Below, one piece after another: positions 26,917-36,000 of a stretch of DNA of 64,000 nt. A program made the position numbers and the translations under genes. Below the pieces are notes generated by a model. That model was not told the origin of the DNA. It saw only the letters and a program-made list of their open reading frames with translations, and made no database searches. Source of the DNA: Pararhodobacter sp. CCB-MM2 (GTDB lineage Bacteria > Pseudomonadota > Alphaproteobacteria > Rhodobacterales > Rhodobacteraceae); the NCBI RefSeq assembly GCF_001691415.1, contig NZ_LRRR01000002.1, positions 1 through 64,000 on the forward strand. Direction: 5' to 3'. Each line of letters begins with the position of its first letter. Position 1 is the first letter of the stretch.

Positions 26917-26960
26917 TATGACAGTTCGGGCCTGTGCTTGCCACAGGCAGAGTGCCGCGC

Positions 26961-28397
26961 TCACCAGCTGACGGCGACATAGCGGGGCTCCATGAATTCC
27001 TGCATGCCGTGCCGCCCGCCTTCGCGTCCGAGGCCGCTCTGCTTGACGCCGCCGAACGGGGCCGCGGGGTCCGAGATCGCTCCCTTGTTGATGCCGATCA
27101 TCCCGCATTCGAGCCGATCCGCGACCCGCATCGCCTGCGCCAGATCGCCCGAGAACACATAGCCAGCGAGGCCATACTCGGTGGCATTCGCCCGTGCGAT
27201 CACCTCGTCCTCGGTATCGAAGATCTGCAAAGCGGCGATCGGGCCGAAGATCTCGGCCGTGGCGATCTCGGCGTCTGCGGGGATGTCAGTCAGCACCGTC
27301 GGCGCGAGGAAGTAGCCCTCGCCTGCGCCCCGCGCGCCGCCGGCGAGTACCGTGGCGCCCCGCTCGACCGCGTCGTCGATCAGCCGCTGCAGGCCGGTCA
27401 GCGCCTTGGCGCTGACGACGGGTCCGCAATCGACGCCCGGCTGATCACCGGGCCCGAGGGTCAGCCCGGCCATGCGCGCGGTGAAGGCCTCGATGAAGGC
27501 CGGCGCGATGGCGCTCTGCACGAACAGCCGGTTCGCCGCCGTGCAGGCCTGCCCGCCGTTGCGCATTTTGGCGATCATCGCGCCATCGAGCGCCGTCTGC
27601 AGATCGGCGCTGTCGAAGACGATCAGCGGCGCGTCTCCGCCCAGCTCCATCGAGCAGTTGATCACCTGCCGCGAGGCCTTTTCCAGCAGCATCCGGCCCA
27701 CCGGGGTCGAGCCGGTGAAGGACAGCTTGCGCACCCGTGGATCGTCCAGAAGCGCATCGACGACGGCGCCGGTCTGCCGGGTCGACACGACGGAGACGAC
27801 GCCCTCGGGAAGGCCGGCCTCGCTCAGGATCCCGGCGATCGCATAGGCGGTCAGGGGCGTCTCGGTCGCGGGCTTCAACAGGCAGGTGCATCCCGCCGCC
27901 AGTGCCGGGCCGATCTTCCGCGTGGCCATCGCGGCCGGGAAGTTCCAGGGCGTGATCAGAAGCGCGATGCCGACCGGATGGTATTTGACCAGAATGTTGC
28001 CGGTGCCGGCCGGCGAGGTGCCGTAGTCACCCGGGGCGCGAACGGCCTCCTCGGCAAACCATCGGAAGAATTCGGCGGCGTAATCGACCTCGGCCAGCGC
28101 ATCGCGCATCGCCTTGCCGTTCTCGCGCACCATGAGCAGCGCCAGCCTCTCGCGCCGGGCGATCATCAGCTCGAAGGCGCGGCGCAGGATCTCGGATCGT
28201 TGGCGCGGCGCGGTCGCGGCCCAGCCGGCGGCGGCGGCCTCGGCCCGGTCGAGCGCGGCCATCGCCTCGGCCACCGACAGATCCGGCACGTCGCCCATCG
28301 GCTGCGCGGTCGCCGGGTCCAGCACCGGAATGCGGGTGGCGACAGCCGGGAACGGGCAGGTTAGGGCGGGATCGAGCGGCAGGGGAGCGGCGGTCAT
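26961..28397 (-). CDS. NAD(P)-dependent succinate-semialdehyde-type aldehyde dehydrogenase
   Basis: Aldehyde dehydrogenase of 478 residues with ITPWNFPAAMATRKIGPALAAG (coenzyme site), SFTGSTPVGRMLLEKAS, the general base in MELGGDAPLIVFDSAD and the nucleophilic cysteine in RNGGQACTAANRLFV. The C-terminal INKGAISDPAAPFGGVKQSGLGREGG is typical of the GabD group. The usual RNAGQTCV motif is altered to RNGGQACT, which keeps the cysteine. The substrate could be succinate semialdehyde or another short semialdehyde made by the neighbouring hydroxyacid dehydrogenase. No strong ribosome-binding site precedes the ATG at 28397. Confidence 0.9.
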   Translation of the reverse strand: MTAAPLPLDPALTCPFPAVATRIPVLDPATAQPMGDVPDLSVAEAMAALDRAEAAAAGWAATAPRQRSEILRRAFELMIARRERLALLMVRENGKAMRDALAEVDYAAEFFRWFAEEAVRAPGDYGTSPAGTGNILVKYHPVGIALLITPWNFPAAMATRKIGPALAAGCTCLLKPATETPLTAYAIAGILSEAGLPEGVVSVVSTRQTGAVVDALLDDPRVRKLSFTGSTPVGRMLLEKASRQVINCSMELGGDAPLIVFDSADLQTALDGAMIAKMRNGGQACTAANRLFVQSAIAPAFIEAFTARMAGLTLGPGDQPGVDCGPVVSAKALTGLQRLIDDAVERGATVLAGGARGAGEGYFLAPTVLTDIPADAEIATAEIFGPIAALQIFDTEDEVIARANATEYGLAGYVFSGDLAQAMRVADRLECGMIGINKGAISDPAAPFGGVKQSGLGREGGRHGMQEFMEPRYVAVSW

Positions 28398-28496
28398 GTC
28401 GGGTCCGGTCGGTCTGGGAGGTCGAAGGGATACCCGCAGGGCGGGCGAGGGGCGGCCCGGCGCAGCGGCCGGCCCGTCCCTGAGATCACAGGCGGA

Positions 28497-29453
28497 TCAC
28501 TCGGTGCCGAGGATCGCGCCCCAGCGGTCGATTTCGAAGGCGATCTGGGTCGCCAGAGCCTCGTGGCCGTGCTTGCCCTCGGCCAGCGGCGGCACCGAGA
28601 GTTCGTCGAAACGGGCGCGCACACGCTCGTCGGTGAGGGCGGCTTCCAGCGCCTCGGCGAGACGGGCGATCACCTCGTCCGGGGTGCCGACCGGGGCGGC
28701 GATCGCGTTCCAGACCGTCATGTCGAAATCGACGCCGCCCTCGGCGAAGGTCGGCACGTCGGGCAGGGCCGCGAGGCGCGCGTCACCGCTGACCGCGACG
28801 GCAACCGACTGGTTGTTGAGATGCGCCGGAACCAGCGTCGGAGTCTGGTCGATCACCGCATCGACCATGCCCGCCATCAGGTCCACGATCGCCGGACCTG
28901 CACCCTGATAGGGGATCAGCGTGCCCTCGAGCCCGGTCTGGTGGAGCAAGAGCGTCGGCGCGAGGTTCGAGGTCGCCCCGAAGCCGGCGGTGCCGAAGTT
29001 CACATCCTCACCTTCGGTGCGCAGCCGTTCCAGGAAGGCCTCCAGATCCGTGACGCCGCTGGCATTCGACACCGACAGCACCATCGGCACATCGGCGACG
29101 ATACCGACCGGGGCCAGCGCCTCTCGCGGGTCGTAGGTCATGTCGTCGAACAGCGCCATGGCCACGGCCATCGGTCCCATGTTGCCGAACAGGATGGTGT
29201 AGCCATCGGCCTCGGCCCGCGAGACCTGCTCGGTGCCGATCCGGCCGCCGGCGCCGCCGACATTCTCCACCAGCACGTTCTGACCCAGATGCTCGGCCAT
29301 TGCCGGGGCCACGATCCGCGCCAGCACATCGGTGGTCCCGCCGGCCGAGAACGGCACGACCATGCGGATCGGCTGCGTCGGATAGTCCTGCGCCTGAGCC
29401 GCGAGGCCGGTCAGCAGGGTGGTGCCGAGTGCGAGGGCAATAGTCCGGGTCAT
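28497..29453 (-). CDS. tctC: Tripartite tricarboxylate transporter binding protein (TctC/Bug)
   Basis: Periplasmic protein of 318 residues. The Sec signal MTRTIALALGTTLLTGLAAQAQ is followed by YPTQPIRMVVPFSAGGTTDVLARIVAP and VENVGGAGGRIGTEQVSRAEADGYT, the Bug-family opening. GGAGGAGGAACCC immediately precedes the ATG at 29453; an upstream in-frame start was rejected. It delivers its ligand to TctAB encoded further down. The promoter region in front (29454-29570) contains a GntR-type operator. Confidence 0.93.
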   Translation of the reverse strand: MTRTIALALGTTLLTGLAAQAQDYPTQPIRMVVPFSAGGTTDVLARIVAPAMAEHLGQNVLVENVGGAGGRIGTEQVSRAEADGYTILFGNMGPMAVAMALFDDMTYDPREALAPVGIVADVPMVLSVSNASGVTDLEAFLERLRTEGEDVNFGTAGFGATSNLAPTLLLHQTGLEGTLIPYQGAGPAIVDLMAGMVDAVIDQTPTLVPAHLNNQSVAVAVSGDARLAALPDVPTFAEGGVDFDMTVWNAIAAPVGTPDEVIARLAEALEAALTDERVRARFDELSVPPLAEGKHGHEALATQIAFEIDRWGAILGTE

Positions 29454-29521
29454 GGGTTCCTCCTCCCTTGTTCCATCATCACGTCGTCCTTGGGTATCGC
29501 CCGACCGGATGACTGTCAATG

Positions 29522-29544
29522 CAACAATAGGATTGTTGGACAAT
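29522..29544 (-). promoter_or_regulatory. Promoter and GntR-type operator upstream of tctC
   Basis: ATTGT-TGG-ACAAT occupies 29532-29544. On the reverse strand it is followed by CCTATTGTTG, so TATTGT (29524-29529) can serve as the -10 box. A second overlapping palindrome, CAACAAT-AGG-ATTGTTG, covers 29522-29538. The reverse-strand sequence ACAATCCTAT-(A/T)-GTTG is shared with the promoter at 36133-36160. Confidence 0.65.
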
Positions 29545-29570
29545 TATATCCGGCGATGGGTGCGCCGGGT

Positions 29571-30302
29571 TCAGATCCCCAGATAGGCCCGGCGAATCCG
29601 GTCGTCGTGAAGCAGTGCGCGCGCCGCACCCTCCAGCTCGATCCGGCCGCTGGACATGACATAGGCGCGCTCGGCGCTGTGCAGGGCGAGCGAGACATTC
29701 TGCTCGACCAGCAGCACTGTCACGCCGGCGCGGTGGATGTCGAGGAACCGCTGATGCATCTCTTCGACGACCAGCGGCGCAAGGCCGAGGCTGGGCTCGT
29801 CGAGGATCAGAAGCTTCGGCTCCAGCATCAGCCCGCGGCCGACGGCGACCATCTGCTGCTCGCCTCCGGACATCGATCCGGCCGCCTGTTGTCGCCTCTC
29901 GCGCAGCCGCGGGAACAGGGTGTAGACATGCTCTAGCGTCCGTTTCGCGCCGGCCGGATCCTTGCGGGCATAGCCGCCCATCAGCAGGTTCTCCTCGACA
30001 CTCATGTCGGGGAAGACGTGCCGCCCCTCGGGAACATGAGCGATGCCGAGGCCTGCGATCTCATGCGCCGGCATCGCGGTCAGATCCTGCCCCTCGAACA
30101 GGATGCGCCCCGAGACCTTGGGCAAGAGGCCTGAAATCGCCCGCAACAGGGTGCTTTTGCCGGCCGTGTTCGCACCGATCACCGCAACGAACTCGCGCGT
30201 GCCCACCTGCAGCGACAGATCGTGCAGCACCGGCAGCGCGCCATAGCCGCCGGTCAGGCCGTCCACCTGCAGCAGCGGTGGGGAGAGACTATCCTGCGCC
30301 AT
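29571..30302 (-). CDS. livF: Branched-chain-type ABC transporter ATPase LivF
   Basis: ATP-binding subunit of 243 residues. Walker A is GANTAGKST (with T where G is usual), the signature is SMSGGEQQMVAVGRGLM and Walker B is LLILDEPSLGLAPL. ITIV-like loops and the short C-terminus match LivF. It is the last gene of the Liv operon. The start at 30302 overlaps the LivG stop by one base. Confidence 0.93.
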   Translation of the reverse strand: MAQDSLSPPLLQVDGLTGGYGALPVLHDLSLQVGTREFVAVIGANTAGKSTLLRAISGLLPKVSGRILFEGQDLTAMPAHEIAGLGIAHVPEGRHVFPDMSVEENLLMGGYARKDPAGAKRTLEHVYTLFPRLRERRQQAAGSMSGGEQQMVAVGRGLMLEPKLLILDEPSLGLAPLVVEEMHQRFLDIHRAGVTVLLVEQNVSLALHSAERAYVMSSGRIELEGAARALLHDDRIRRAYLGI

Positions 30303-31039
30303 CAATGCGCCTCCGCGTCGGTCGAGAATCCCGCGCCGAGATAGGCGTCGAGGACCTTCTGGTTTCGGGTGATCTGCTCGGGCGTGCCATCGGCGATCTT
30401 CTCGCCGAAATTCAGCACCACCAGCCGCTCGCAGAGTTTCATCACCGCCTTCATGTGGTGTTCGACGACGACGAAGGTCATCCCCTCGTCGCGCAAGCCC
30501 CGCACCAGCGTGATGATCTCCTCCATCTCGATCGGCGTGAGCGCGGCCATGACCTCGTCGAGAAGCAGAAGCTTCGGCTCGGTACACAGGGCGCGCGCGA
30601 CCTCGACGCGGGCGCGTTCGGGAAAGGACAGGTCGCCGGCCCGCTTGTCGGCAATGGCGCGAAGGCCCACCCGGTCGAGGATCCGGGCCGCCAGCGCGCG
30701 GGCCTCGGGCAGCGAGCGGTTCACCAGCCCGCCGGTGACCACATTGTCCAGAACCGTCGATTCCGCGAACAGGGCGACGTTCTGGAAGGTCTTCGTCAGA
30801 CCGGCCTTTGCGATGCGGTGCGGCTTCCAGCCGGCGATCGGCTGTCCGTTGAAGATCACTTCGCCCTCCGAGGGCGGATAGATCCCGACCAGCGCGTTGA
30901 ACAGCGTGGTCTTGCCCGCGCCGTTGGGGCCGATCAGACCGACGATCTCGCCCGGGGCGACGTCGAAACTGACATCGGAATTGGCCACGAGCCCGCCGAA
31001 ACGGCGCGTGACATGGCGGATTTCCAGAAGGGCGCTCAT
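30302..31039 (-). CDS. livG: Branched-chain-type ABC transporter ATPase LivG
   Basis: ATP-binding subunit of 245 residues. Walker A is GPNGAGKTT; the Q-loop is KTFQNVALF. The signature is divergent (LSFPERARVEVARAL rather than LSYGQQRRLEIARAL), and Walker B reads LLLLDEVMAALTP. The C-terminal ITRNQKVLDAYLG is typical of LivG. The start overlaps the LivM stop as ATGA. Longer open frames upstream are antisense or other-frame shadows of livM. Confidence 0.92.
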   Translation of the reverse strand: MSALLEIRHVTRRFGGLVANSDVSFDVAPGEIVGLIGPNGAGKTTLFNALVGIYPPSEGEVIFNGQPIAGWKPHRIAKAGLTKTFQNVALFAESTVLDNVVTGGLVNRSLPEARALAARILDRVGLRAIADKRAGDLSFPERARVEVARALCTEPKLLLLDEVMAALTPIEMEEIITLVRGLRDEGMTFVVVEHHMKAVMKLCERLVVLNFGEKIADGTPEQITRNQKVLDAYLGAGFSTDAEAH

Positions 31040-32025
31040 TGGCCGTTCCTCCGGCTCAGGCGGTCGCGCAGCGTCTCGGCCAGCGAGATCAGGCCGCGCG
31101 GGTTGAGAAGGATCACCACGATCAGCAGCACGCCGTAGGTGAATTGCGACAGGCCGGCGAGGGAATTGCCCAGCCAGGAATTGGCCAGCTCCTCGAGCGG
31201 GATGATGACCAGCGCGCCGACCCAGGGGCCGAAGATCGTGCCGACACCGCCCAGGATTGCGATCAGCGCCATCTTCACCGAGATCGTCGCCACGCCGAAG
31301 ATCGTGTCGGGATCGAAGAAGAACTGGAACTGCGCATAGAGCGTGCCCAGGACCGCCGTCAGCGCGGCCGACAGGACCGAGGCCTGCAGCTTCACGCGGT
31401 AAGTGTCGACGCCCACGACTTCGGCGGCGATCTCGTTCTCCTTGATCGCCCGCAGACGATAGCCGAAGGCCGAGGTCTTCACCCGCCAGAAGATCAGTGT
31501 GACGATCAGGAAGGCGGCGAAGAACAGGTAGTAATTCGGCAGCGCCGTCTCGAATTGCAGGGCCCAAGGGCCGGCCTCGGGACGGAAGGGGACCGAGATG
31601 CCGACCGGCCCGCCGGTGACCGAGGTCCAGCTGTTGGCGACGATCCGGGCCATCTCGCCCGCCGCCAGCGTGGCGAGCGCGAAGTAATGGCCCTTCAGGC
31701 GCAGGGTCGGGATCGACAGCAACAGCGCGAAGATCGAGGCTAGCACGGCTCCGACGACAGCGCCGAGGATCGGCGTCAGGCCGAAGCTGCCGAACAGGAT
31801 CGTCGAGCTGTAGGCGCCGATGCCGAAATAGGCGGCGTGCCCCAGCGAGATCTGGTTCGCAAGGCCGCCGACGATGTTCCAGGCCTGTCCGAGCGCGCCG
31901 AACAGCAGCATCAGGCAGAGGATGCGCAGGGCATAGCCGAAGGGATCGAGGAACAGGGGTACCACGGCCAGCGCCGCGATGGTGGCAACCAGCAGCAGCC
32001 GCGCGAGGGGATGGGAGCGGGTCAT
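31036..32025 (-). CDS. livM: Branched-chain-type ABC transporter permease LivM
   Basis: Inner-membrane permease of 329 residues with GGLANQISLGHAAYFGIGAYSS and the EAA-like loop RAIKENEIAAEVVGVDTYRVKL, both LivM hallmarks, plus VKMALIAILGGVGTIFGPWVGALVI. The start at 32025 overlaps the LivH stop as ATGA. Confidence 0.93.
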   Translation of the reverse strand: MTRSHPLARLLLVATIAALAVVPLFLDPFGYALRILCLMLLFGALGQAWNIVGGLANQISLGHAAYFGIGAYSSTILFGSFGLTPILGAVVGAVLASIFALLLSIPTLRLKGHYFALATLAAGEMARIVANSWTSVTGGPVGISVPFRPEAGPWALQFETALPNYYLFFAAFLIVTLIFWRVKTSAFGYRLRAIKENEIAAEVVGVDTYRVKLQASVLSAALTAVLGTLYAQFQFFFDPDTIFGVATISVKMALIAILGGVGTIFGPWVGALVIIPLEELANSWLGNSLAGLSQFTYGVLLIVVILLNPRGLISLAETLRDRLSRRNGQ

Positions 32026-32912
32026 GAGCGCCTCCGGGCGACAAGGCCCTCGGGGCGCAGCGCGAGGGTGAGGATGAAGACGGCGAACAGCGCGAGGTTC
32101 TGCAGCTGGATCGGCAGCACCAGCGCCGAGAACGACTGGATCAGCCCGACCGCGATGCCGCCGATGATCGCGCCGGTGACGGAGCCAAGGCCGCCGAGTA
32201 CTACGACTGTGAACATCAAGACGGCAAAGCTGGTGCCGATTGCGGGTGACGCGGTGATGTAGGGCAGCACGACCGATCCGCCGAAGGCGGTGACGCCCAC
32301 GCCGAGGCCGAAGGCGACGGCGTACATGAGGTTCGTGTTCACCCCCATCAGCTTGGCGGCCATCGGGTCCTGCGAAGTCGCGCGCATCGCCGTGCCGAAG
32401 CGGGTTTTGTTGAGGAACAGCCAGACCGCCGCGCCCGAGGCCAGCGCCATCAGGAAGGCATAGAGCTTGTCCATGCCGACCAGGAGCCGCTCGGGCCCCG
32501 AGGCGAACAGGATCACCGATTGCGTCTGGTAGGGCGTGGTGACCGACCGGAACTCGGCGCCCATGATCATCAGCGCGGCGTTCTCCAGCGCGAACAGCAG
32601 GCCCACGGTCAGGAAGATCTGCGCCACCTGCGGCGCGCCGAGGATCGGGCGGATCAGGAAGCGTTGCACGAGCATGCCGAAGAAGAAGGTCACGACCAGC
32701 GCCACGAAGGCACCCAGCATCGGGTCGAGCCCGAGGTAGTGCCAGCACAGCCAGCCGATGAACATGCCGATCATCATGAACTCGGCATGGGCGAAGTTGA
32801 CGATATGCATGACCCCGAACACGAGGCTGAGGCCCACGGCCAGCACGGCATAGACGCCGCCCAGCATGATCCCGTCGAGCAGGGTTTGTAACAGGGTGAA
32901 GAGCAACTGCAT
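32022..32912 (-). CDS. livH: Branched-chain-type ABC transporter permease LivH
   Basis: Inner-membrane permease of 296 residues, beginning LLFTLLQTLLDGIMLGGVYAVLAVGLSLVFGVMHIVNFAHAE in the usual LivH manner, with VLGGLGSVTGAIIGGIAVGL near the end. The ribosome-binding site is weak. It lies about 100 bases after livJ, with a stem-loop in between. Confidence 0.93.
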   Translation of the reverse strand: MQLLFTLLQTLLDGIMLGGVYAVLAVGLSLVFGVMHIVNFAHAEFMMIGMFIGWLCWHYLGLDPMLGAFVALVVTFFFGMLVQRFLIRPILGAPQVAQIFLTVGLLFALENAALMIMGAEFRSVTTPYQTQSVILFASGPERLLVGMDKLYAFLMALASGAAVWLFLNKTRFGTAMRATSQDPMAAKLMGVNTNLMYAVAFGLGVGVTAFGGSVVLPYITASPAIGTSFAVLMFTVVVLGGLGSVTGAIIGGIAVGLIQSFSALVLPIQLQNLALFAVFILTLALRPEGLVARRRS

Positions 32913-32964
32913 GGAGGGCTCACGATGGGGCCGGGCGGCAGGGCCGCGCGGGCGGTATCAGGGA

Positions 32965-32992
32965 GGGGGCAGGCCGCGTCGGACCTGCCCCC
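32965..32992 (-). other. Intercistronic stem-loop between livJ and livH
   Basis: GGGGGCAGG (32965-32973) pairs perfectly with CCTGCCCCC (32984-32992) around a 10-base loop. Its position after the binding-protein gene and before the permease genes fits an mRNA-stabilising or partially terminating hairpin that raises binding protein over membrane subunits. Confidence 0.5.
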
Positions 32993-33014
32993 CGGCTGGC
33001 GCGATCCTGAGGGA

Positions 33015-34241
33015 TCAGGCGTTCCAGACGGCCTCGGCCTTGGCGTATTCCGAAGGAGCGACGGTCACCAGCTCGTCGCCGCGCCACTGCACCATCATCG
33101 GCACGGCATGGATGTTGAGCCCGGTCTCGTCGAAGGCGATGCGCCCGCCCGACATCACGGTCGCCCAGCCCTGATCGAAGGTCGTGGAGGCCAGAACCTC
33201 GCGGATCGCCTGCGGATTGGCCTCGCCCGCGATCTCCAGTGCCGAGGCGAGCACGCCCATGCAGGCGGCGTGTTCCTGCGCCTCGTGCACCATGAAATAA
33301 CCGAAGCGGTCGCGGAAACGGTCGGTGTAATCCGGCGCCTGATCATAGGCGGCAGGGCTGATCGACAGCACGTTCTCGGACAGATCGCCGAGGCCGTTGC
33401 GGAAGTCCGGGATGATATAGCCCGCAGCGCCGCCGACGGTGGGCGTGGTGATCCCCTGCTGGCGCATGTTGCGGATGATCAGCAGCGAGTCGTTGAGATA
33501 GGATACCGGGAACACCACCTGCGCCTCGGTCCGCCGCAGCTGGTTGATCAACGGCGAGACATCGGTGATGCCCAGCGGATAGGCCTCGTCCATCACCACC
33601 TCGATGCCGTTCGCCGCGGCCGAGTTGCGCAGACCGTTGGCCTGCGCGGTGCCATAGGCCGTGTCCTCGTACATGATGGCGATGCGCGAGATCTCGGTGC
33701 CGTTCGCCCGCGCCAGATCGCGCGTATGCGTGACCGTCGCGCCGCCGAGGGCCGAGGCTTTCGACACGACCTGGAAGATGTTGCGGAACCCGCGGCCGGT
33801 CACCTGATCGGCGAAGGACATCGTCAGCAGCGGCACGCGACGGCGCTCGGTCACCTCGGAGATCGCCAGCGTCAGCGACGAGGCGAAGGCGCCCAGAACC
33901 GCCACGACATTGTCCTGGCTCATCATCCGCTGCGCGACGGTCGCCGCCTGCGTCGGGTTCGAGGTCGCGTCCGAGATCACCAGATTGATCTGCGCGCCGC
34001 CCAAGGCCGCGATGCCGCCATTGGCGTTGATCTCGTCCGCCACCAGCTGGATGCCGTTGCGCGAGTTGATGCCGAACTGCGCATTGGCGCCCGACAGCGG
34101 CTGGATCACGCCGACATTGATCACGTTCGACTGCGCGAAGCTCGACCGCGCATAGAGCGGTGCGGCCAGCGCAGCGGCGGAGCCTGCGATCAGCGCCTGA
34201 CGGCGGGTCATCAGCAGGGTCGTTTTGGTCTTCTGGGTCAT
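33015..34241 (-). CDS. livJ: Branched-chain-type ABC substrate-binding protein, Tat-like signal
   Basis: Periplasmic-binding protein type 1 of 408 residues. The N-terminus has a twin-arginine-like signal (MTRRQALIAGSAAALAAPLYA), then INVGVIQPLSGANAQFGINSRNGIQLVADEINANGG, the usual Leu/Ile/Val-binding fold opening. GGGAGG precedes the ATG at 34241. The pathway context (lactone-type enzymes, TctABC) suggests a carboxylate or aromatic ligand rather than an amino acid; this is inference. Confidence 0.9.
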   Translation of the reverse strand: MTQKTKTTLLMTRRQALIAGSAAALAAPLYARSSFAQSNVINVGVIQPLSGANAQFGINSRNGIQLVADEINANGGIAALGGAQINLVISDATSNPTQAATVAQRMMSQDNVVAVLGAFASSLTLAISEVTERRRVPLLTMSFADQVTGRGFRNIFQVVSKASALGGATVTHTRDLARANGTEISRIAIMYEDTAYGTAQANGLRNSAAANGIEVVMDEAYPLGITDVSPLINQLRRTEAQVVFPVSYLNDSLLIIRNMRQQGITTPTVGGAAGYIIPDFRNGLGDLSENVLSISPAAYDQAPDYTDRFRDRFGYFMVHEAQEHAACMGVLASALEIAGEANPQAIREVLASTTFDQGWATVMSGGRIAFDETGLNIHAVPMMVQWRGDELVTVAPSEYAKAEAVWNA

Positions 34242-34268
34242 CTCCGGTCCTCCCGTTACCGATATGAA

Positions 34269-34298
34269 CCCGTCCCGCCCGTCACCGCGCGGGACGGG
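34269..34298 (-). other. Intercistronic stem-loop before livJ
   Basis: CCCGTCCCGC (34269-34278) is complementary to GCGGGACGGG (34289-34298) with a 10-base loop. It lies between the decarboxylase-like gene and livJ in the same transcript and may act in RNA processing. Confidence 0.4.
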
Positions 34299-34304
34299 AA
34301 GGCG

Positions 34305-34715
34305 TTACAGCCCCATCTCGTCGAACACTTCCTGCGCCGTGCGGAAGCTGTCGAGCGCGGCGGGCACACCGCAATAGATCGCCACCTGCATCATCATCTC
34401 GCGGATCTCTTCCTTGGTGAGACCGTTGTTGATGGCGCCGCGCACATGCAGCCGCAGCTCGTGGTTGCGGCCGAGCGCGGCGATCATGCCGATGTTCAGG
34501 ATCGAGCGTTCGCGCCGCTCAAGGCCGGGACGATTCCAGATCTCGTCCCAGCAATATTCGGTCACCAGCTGCTGCATCGGCCAGTTGTAATCATTGGCCT
34601 TGTTGACCGAGGCGTTGACATAGGCCTCGCCCAGCACCTCACGACGGGTGCGCAGGCCGTTCTCGAATTTCTCGCCGGCGGGCTCGCCATCCGGGCGGCG
34701 GGTTTCTTGGGTCAT
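34305..34715 (-). CDS. Carboxymuconolactone decarboxylase-family protein (paralogue 2)
   Basis: Protein of 136 residues, closely similar to the one at 25780-26169 (shared TEYCWDEIWNRPGL, HVRGAINNGLTKEEI, AIYCGVPAALDSFRTA). AAGGAGG stands before the ATG at 34715. Two copies in one regulon suggest either a heteromeric enzyme or two steps on related lactones. It follows the alpha/beta hydrolase gene by 31 bases, as PcaC and PcaD activities go together in the beta-ketoadipate pathway. Confidence 0.9.
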   Translation of the reverse strand: MTQETRRPDGEPAGEKFENGLRTRREVLGEAYVNASVNKANDYNWPMQQLVTEYCWDEIWNRPGLERRERSILNIGMIAALGRNHELRLHVRGAINNGLTKEEIREMMMQVAIYCGVPAALDSFRTAQEVFDEMGL

Positions 34716-34746
34716 GGAGGCCTCCTTGGGGCTTGGCTGGCGCGCC

Positions 34747-36000
34747 TCAGCGGGCGCGCGGATGGCGGGCGAGGATCTCCAGCGCCTCGTCCAGCGGGGC
34801 GGCGAAGAGATCGGGATGTTCGGTCATCGGAAAATGGCCCAGCTGCGGCATGACGATCCGCACCGCGCCGGGCATCAGCGCCTCGAGCCGCGCGCCTTCC
34901 TCGGGCGAGGCGGAATAATCATAGGCCCCGCACAAAAGGACCACCGGCAGCGCCTGCGCGTCGATCCGGGGCGCCGTGACAGCCCCGTCGAATTCCAGCG
35001 AATAGAAGCGCAGATCGGCTTGATAGACGCCGGGCCCGCCTTGCGCGTAGATCCAGCTGGCGCGGCGGCGATAGCTCTCGGGCGAGGTCGGGGCCATCAG
35101 CCCGCGCACGAAGGCACCATTGTGCAGACCCGCGTGAACGGCGACATCGTTCTGGCCGCGGTTCACCCGGCCCGTCGCCTTGAACGGCGGCTCGATCGCC
35201 AGCGCGCCCTGCAGAAGGTCGGGCCGCCGCGCGGCGATCTCCAGCGTGATCGCCGCTCCCATCGAGCAGCCGGCCAACAGCGCCGGCCGTCCGACCTGTT
35301 GCTCCAGATAGGCGATGACCCAGCCCGCATAACGGTCGGCATCGAGCACATAGGCCGCGCCGTCCCAGTCGAGCGGCGGCAGCGAGCGGCCATGGAACGG
35401 CATGTCCGGCGCGTGCATCGCGAACCGCTGGCCGAGGCCGAGGTCGCTCATCTGCGCCTGAAACTGGCGCGCATCCGCGCCGGCGGTGTGCAGGAAGACC
35501 AGAGGCGTCTCGCCGCTTCCCGCGCGGTCGGCATAGAGTTCAAGCGGGCCCTCCGGCGTGTCCAGCCGGACGTAGCGGCCCGAGACCGCGGTGAGATCGC
35601 GCGGACGTGGCGTGGCGGGCAGGGTCGGGGCGGCCAGAGCGCCCTCGAACAGACGCTCCAGCGCGGCCCGGGCCTGTGCCAGCAGCATCGGATCGCCGCT
35701 GAACGAGACCTCCGGATTGGCGATCTGCAGGGCCGTGAAGCCTTGATGGCGCGGCGGTGGCGGGGTTTGCAGCGCGCGGGCGAGGACCTCGGGCGTCACG
35801 TTGAGGGTCAGATCGCCGCTGTCGGCATCAACCCGCGTCACCGCGCCCGAAGCGAGGCCGATCACCACGCGCGCGCCGTCGCAGTCGACCGCCAGGCTGA
35901 CTTCGAGGCCCGGCGAGAGCCGTGCCAGCTCGGCATCGCCTGACATCGCCAGCAGTCGCGCCGTCAGCGCCTGCAGTCCGTCTTTCGTCAGCCTGTTCAT
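34747..36000 (-). CDS. Alpha/beta hydrolase with an SCP2-like N-terminal domain
   Basis: Protein of 417 residues. Residues 1-110 or so (LEVSLAVDCDGARVVIGLASGAVTRVD..DLTLNVTPEVLARAL) look like an SCP2-type sterol/lipid-carrier domain. From about 145 on it is an alpha/beta hydrolase: FLHTAGADARQF (oxyanion region), nucleophile serine in AGCSMGAAI, aspartate in CGAYDYSAS and histidine in LGHFPMTEHP. Enol-lactonases such as PcaD have this fold. GGGGGAG six bases before the ATG at 36000 decides the start. It is the first gene of the Liv operon. Confidence 0.85.
   Translation of the reverse strand: MNRLTKDGLQALTARLLAMSGDAELARLSPGLEVSLAVDCDGARVVIGLASGAVTRVDADSGDLTLNVTPEVLARALQTPPPPRHQGFTALQIANPEVSFSGDPMLLAQARAALERLFEGALAAPTLPATPRPRDLTAVSGRYVRLDTPEGPLELYADRAGSGETPLVFLHTAGADARQFQAQMSDLGLGQRFAMHAPDMPFHGRSLPPLDWDGAAYVLDADRYAGWVIAYLEQQVGRPALLAGCSMGAAITLEIAARRPDLLQGALAIEPPFKATGRVNRGQNDVAVHAGLHNGAFVRGLMAPTSPESYRRRASWIYAQGGPGVYQADLRFYSLEFDGAVTAPRIDAQALPVVLLCGAYDYSASPEEGARLEALMPGAVRIVMPQLGHFPMTEHPDLFAAPLDEALEILARHPRAR

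Noticed and set aside
30302-32044. A 580-codon frame that would fuse an unknown domain to LivG
   Set aside because: The upstream part lies inside livM in another frame and reads as arginine-rich chance sequence; LivG starts at 31039 with an ATGA overlap.
33015-34853. A 642-codon plus-strand frame opposite livJ
   Set aside because: Antisense shadow. The reverse strand encodes an obvious binding protein and decarboxylase homologue.
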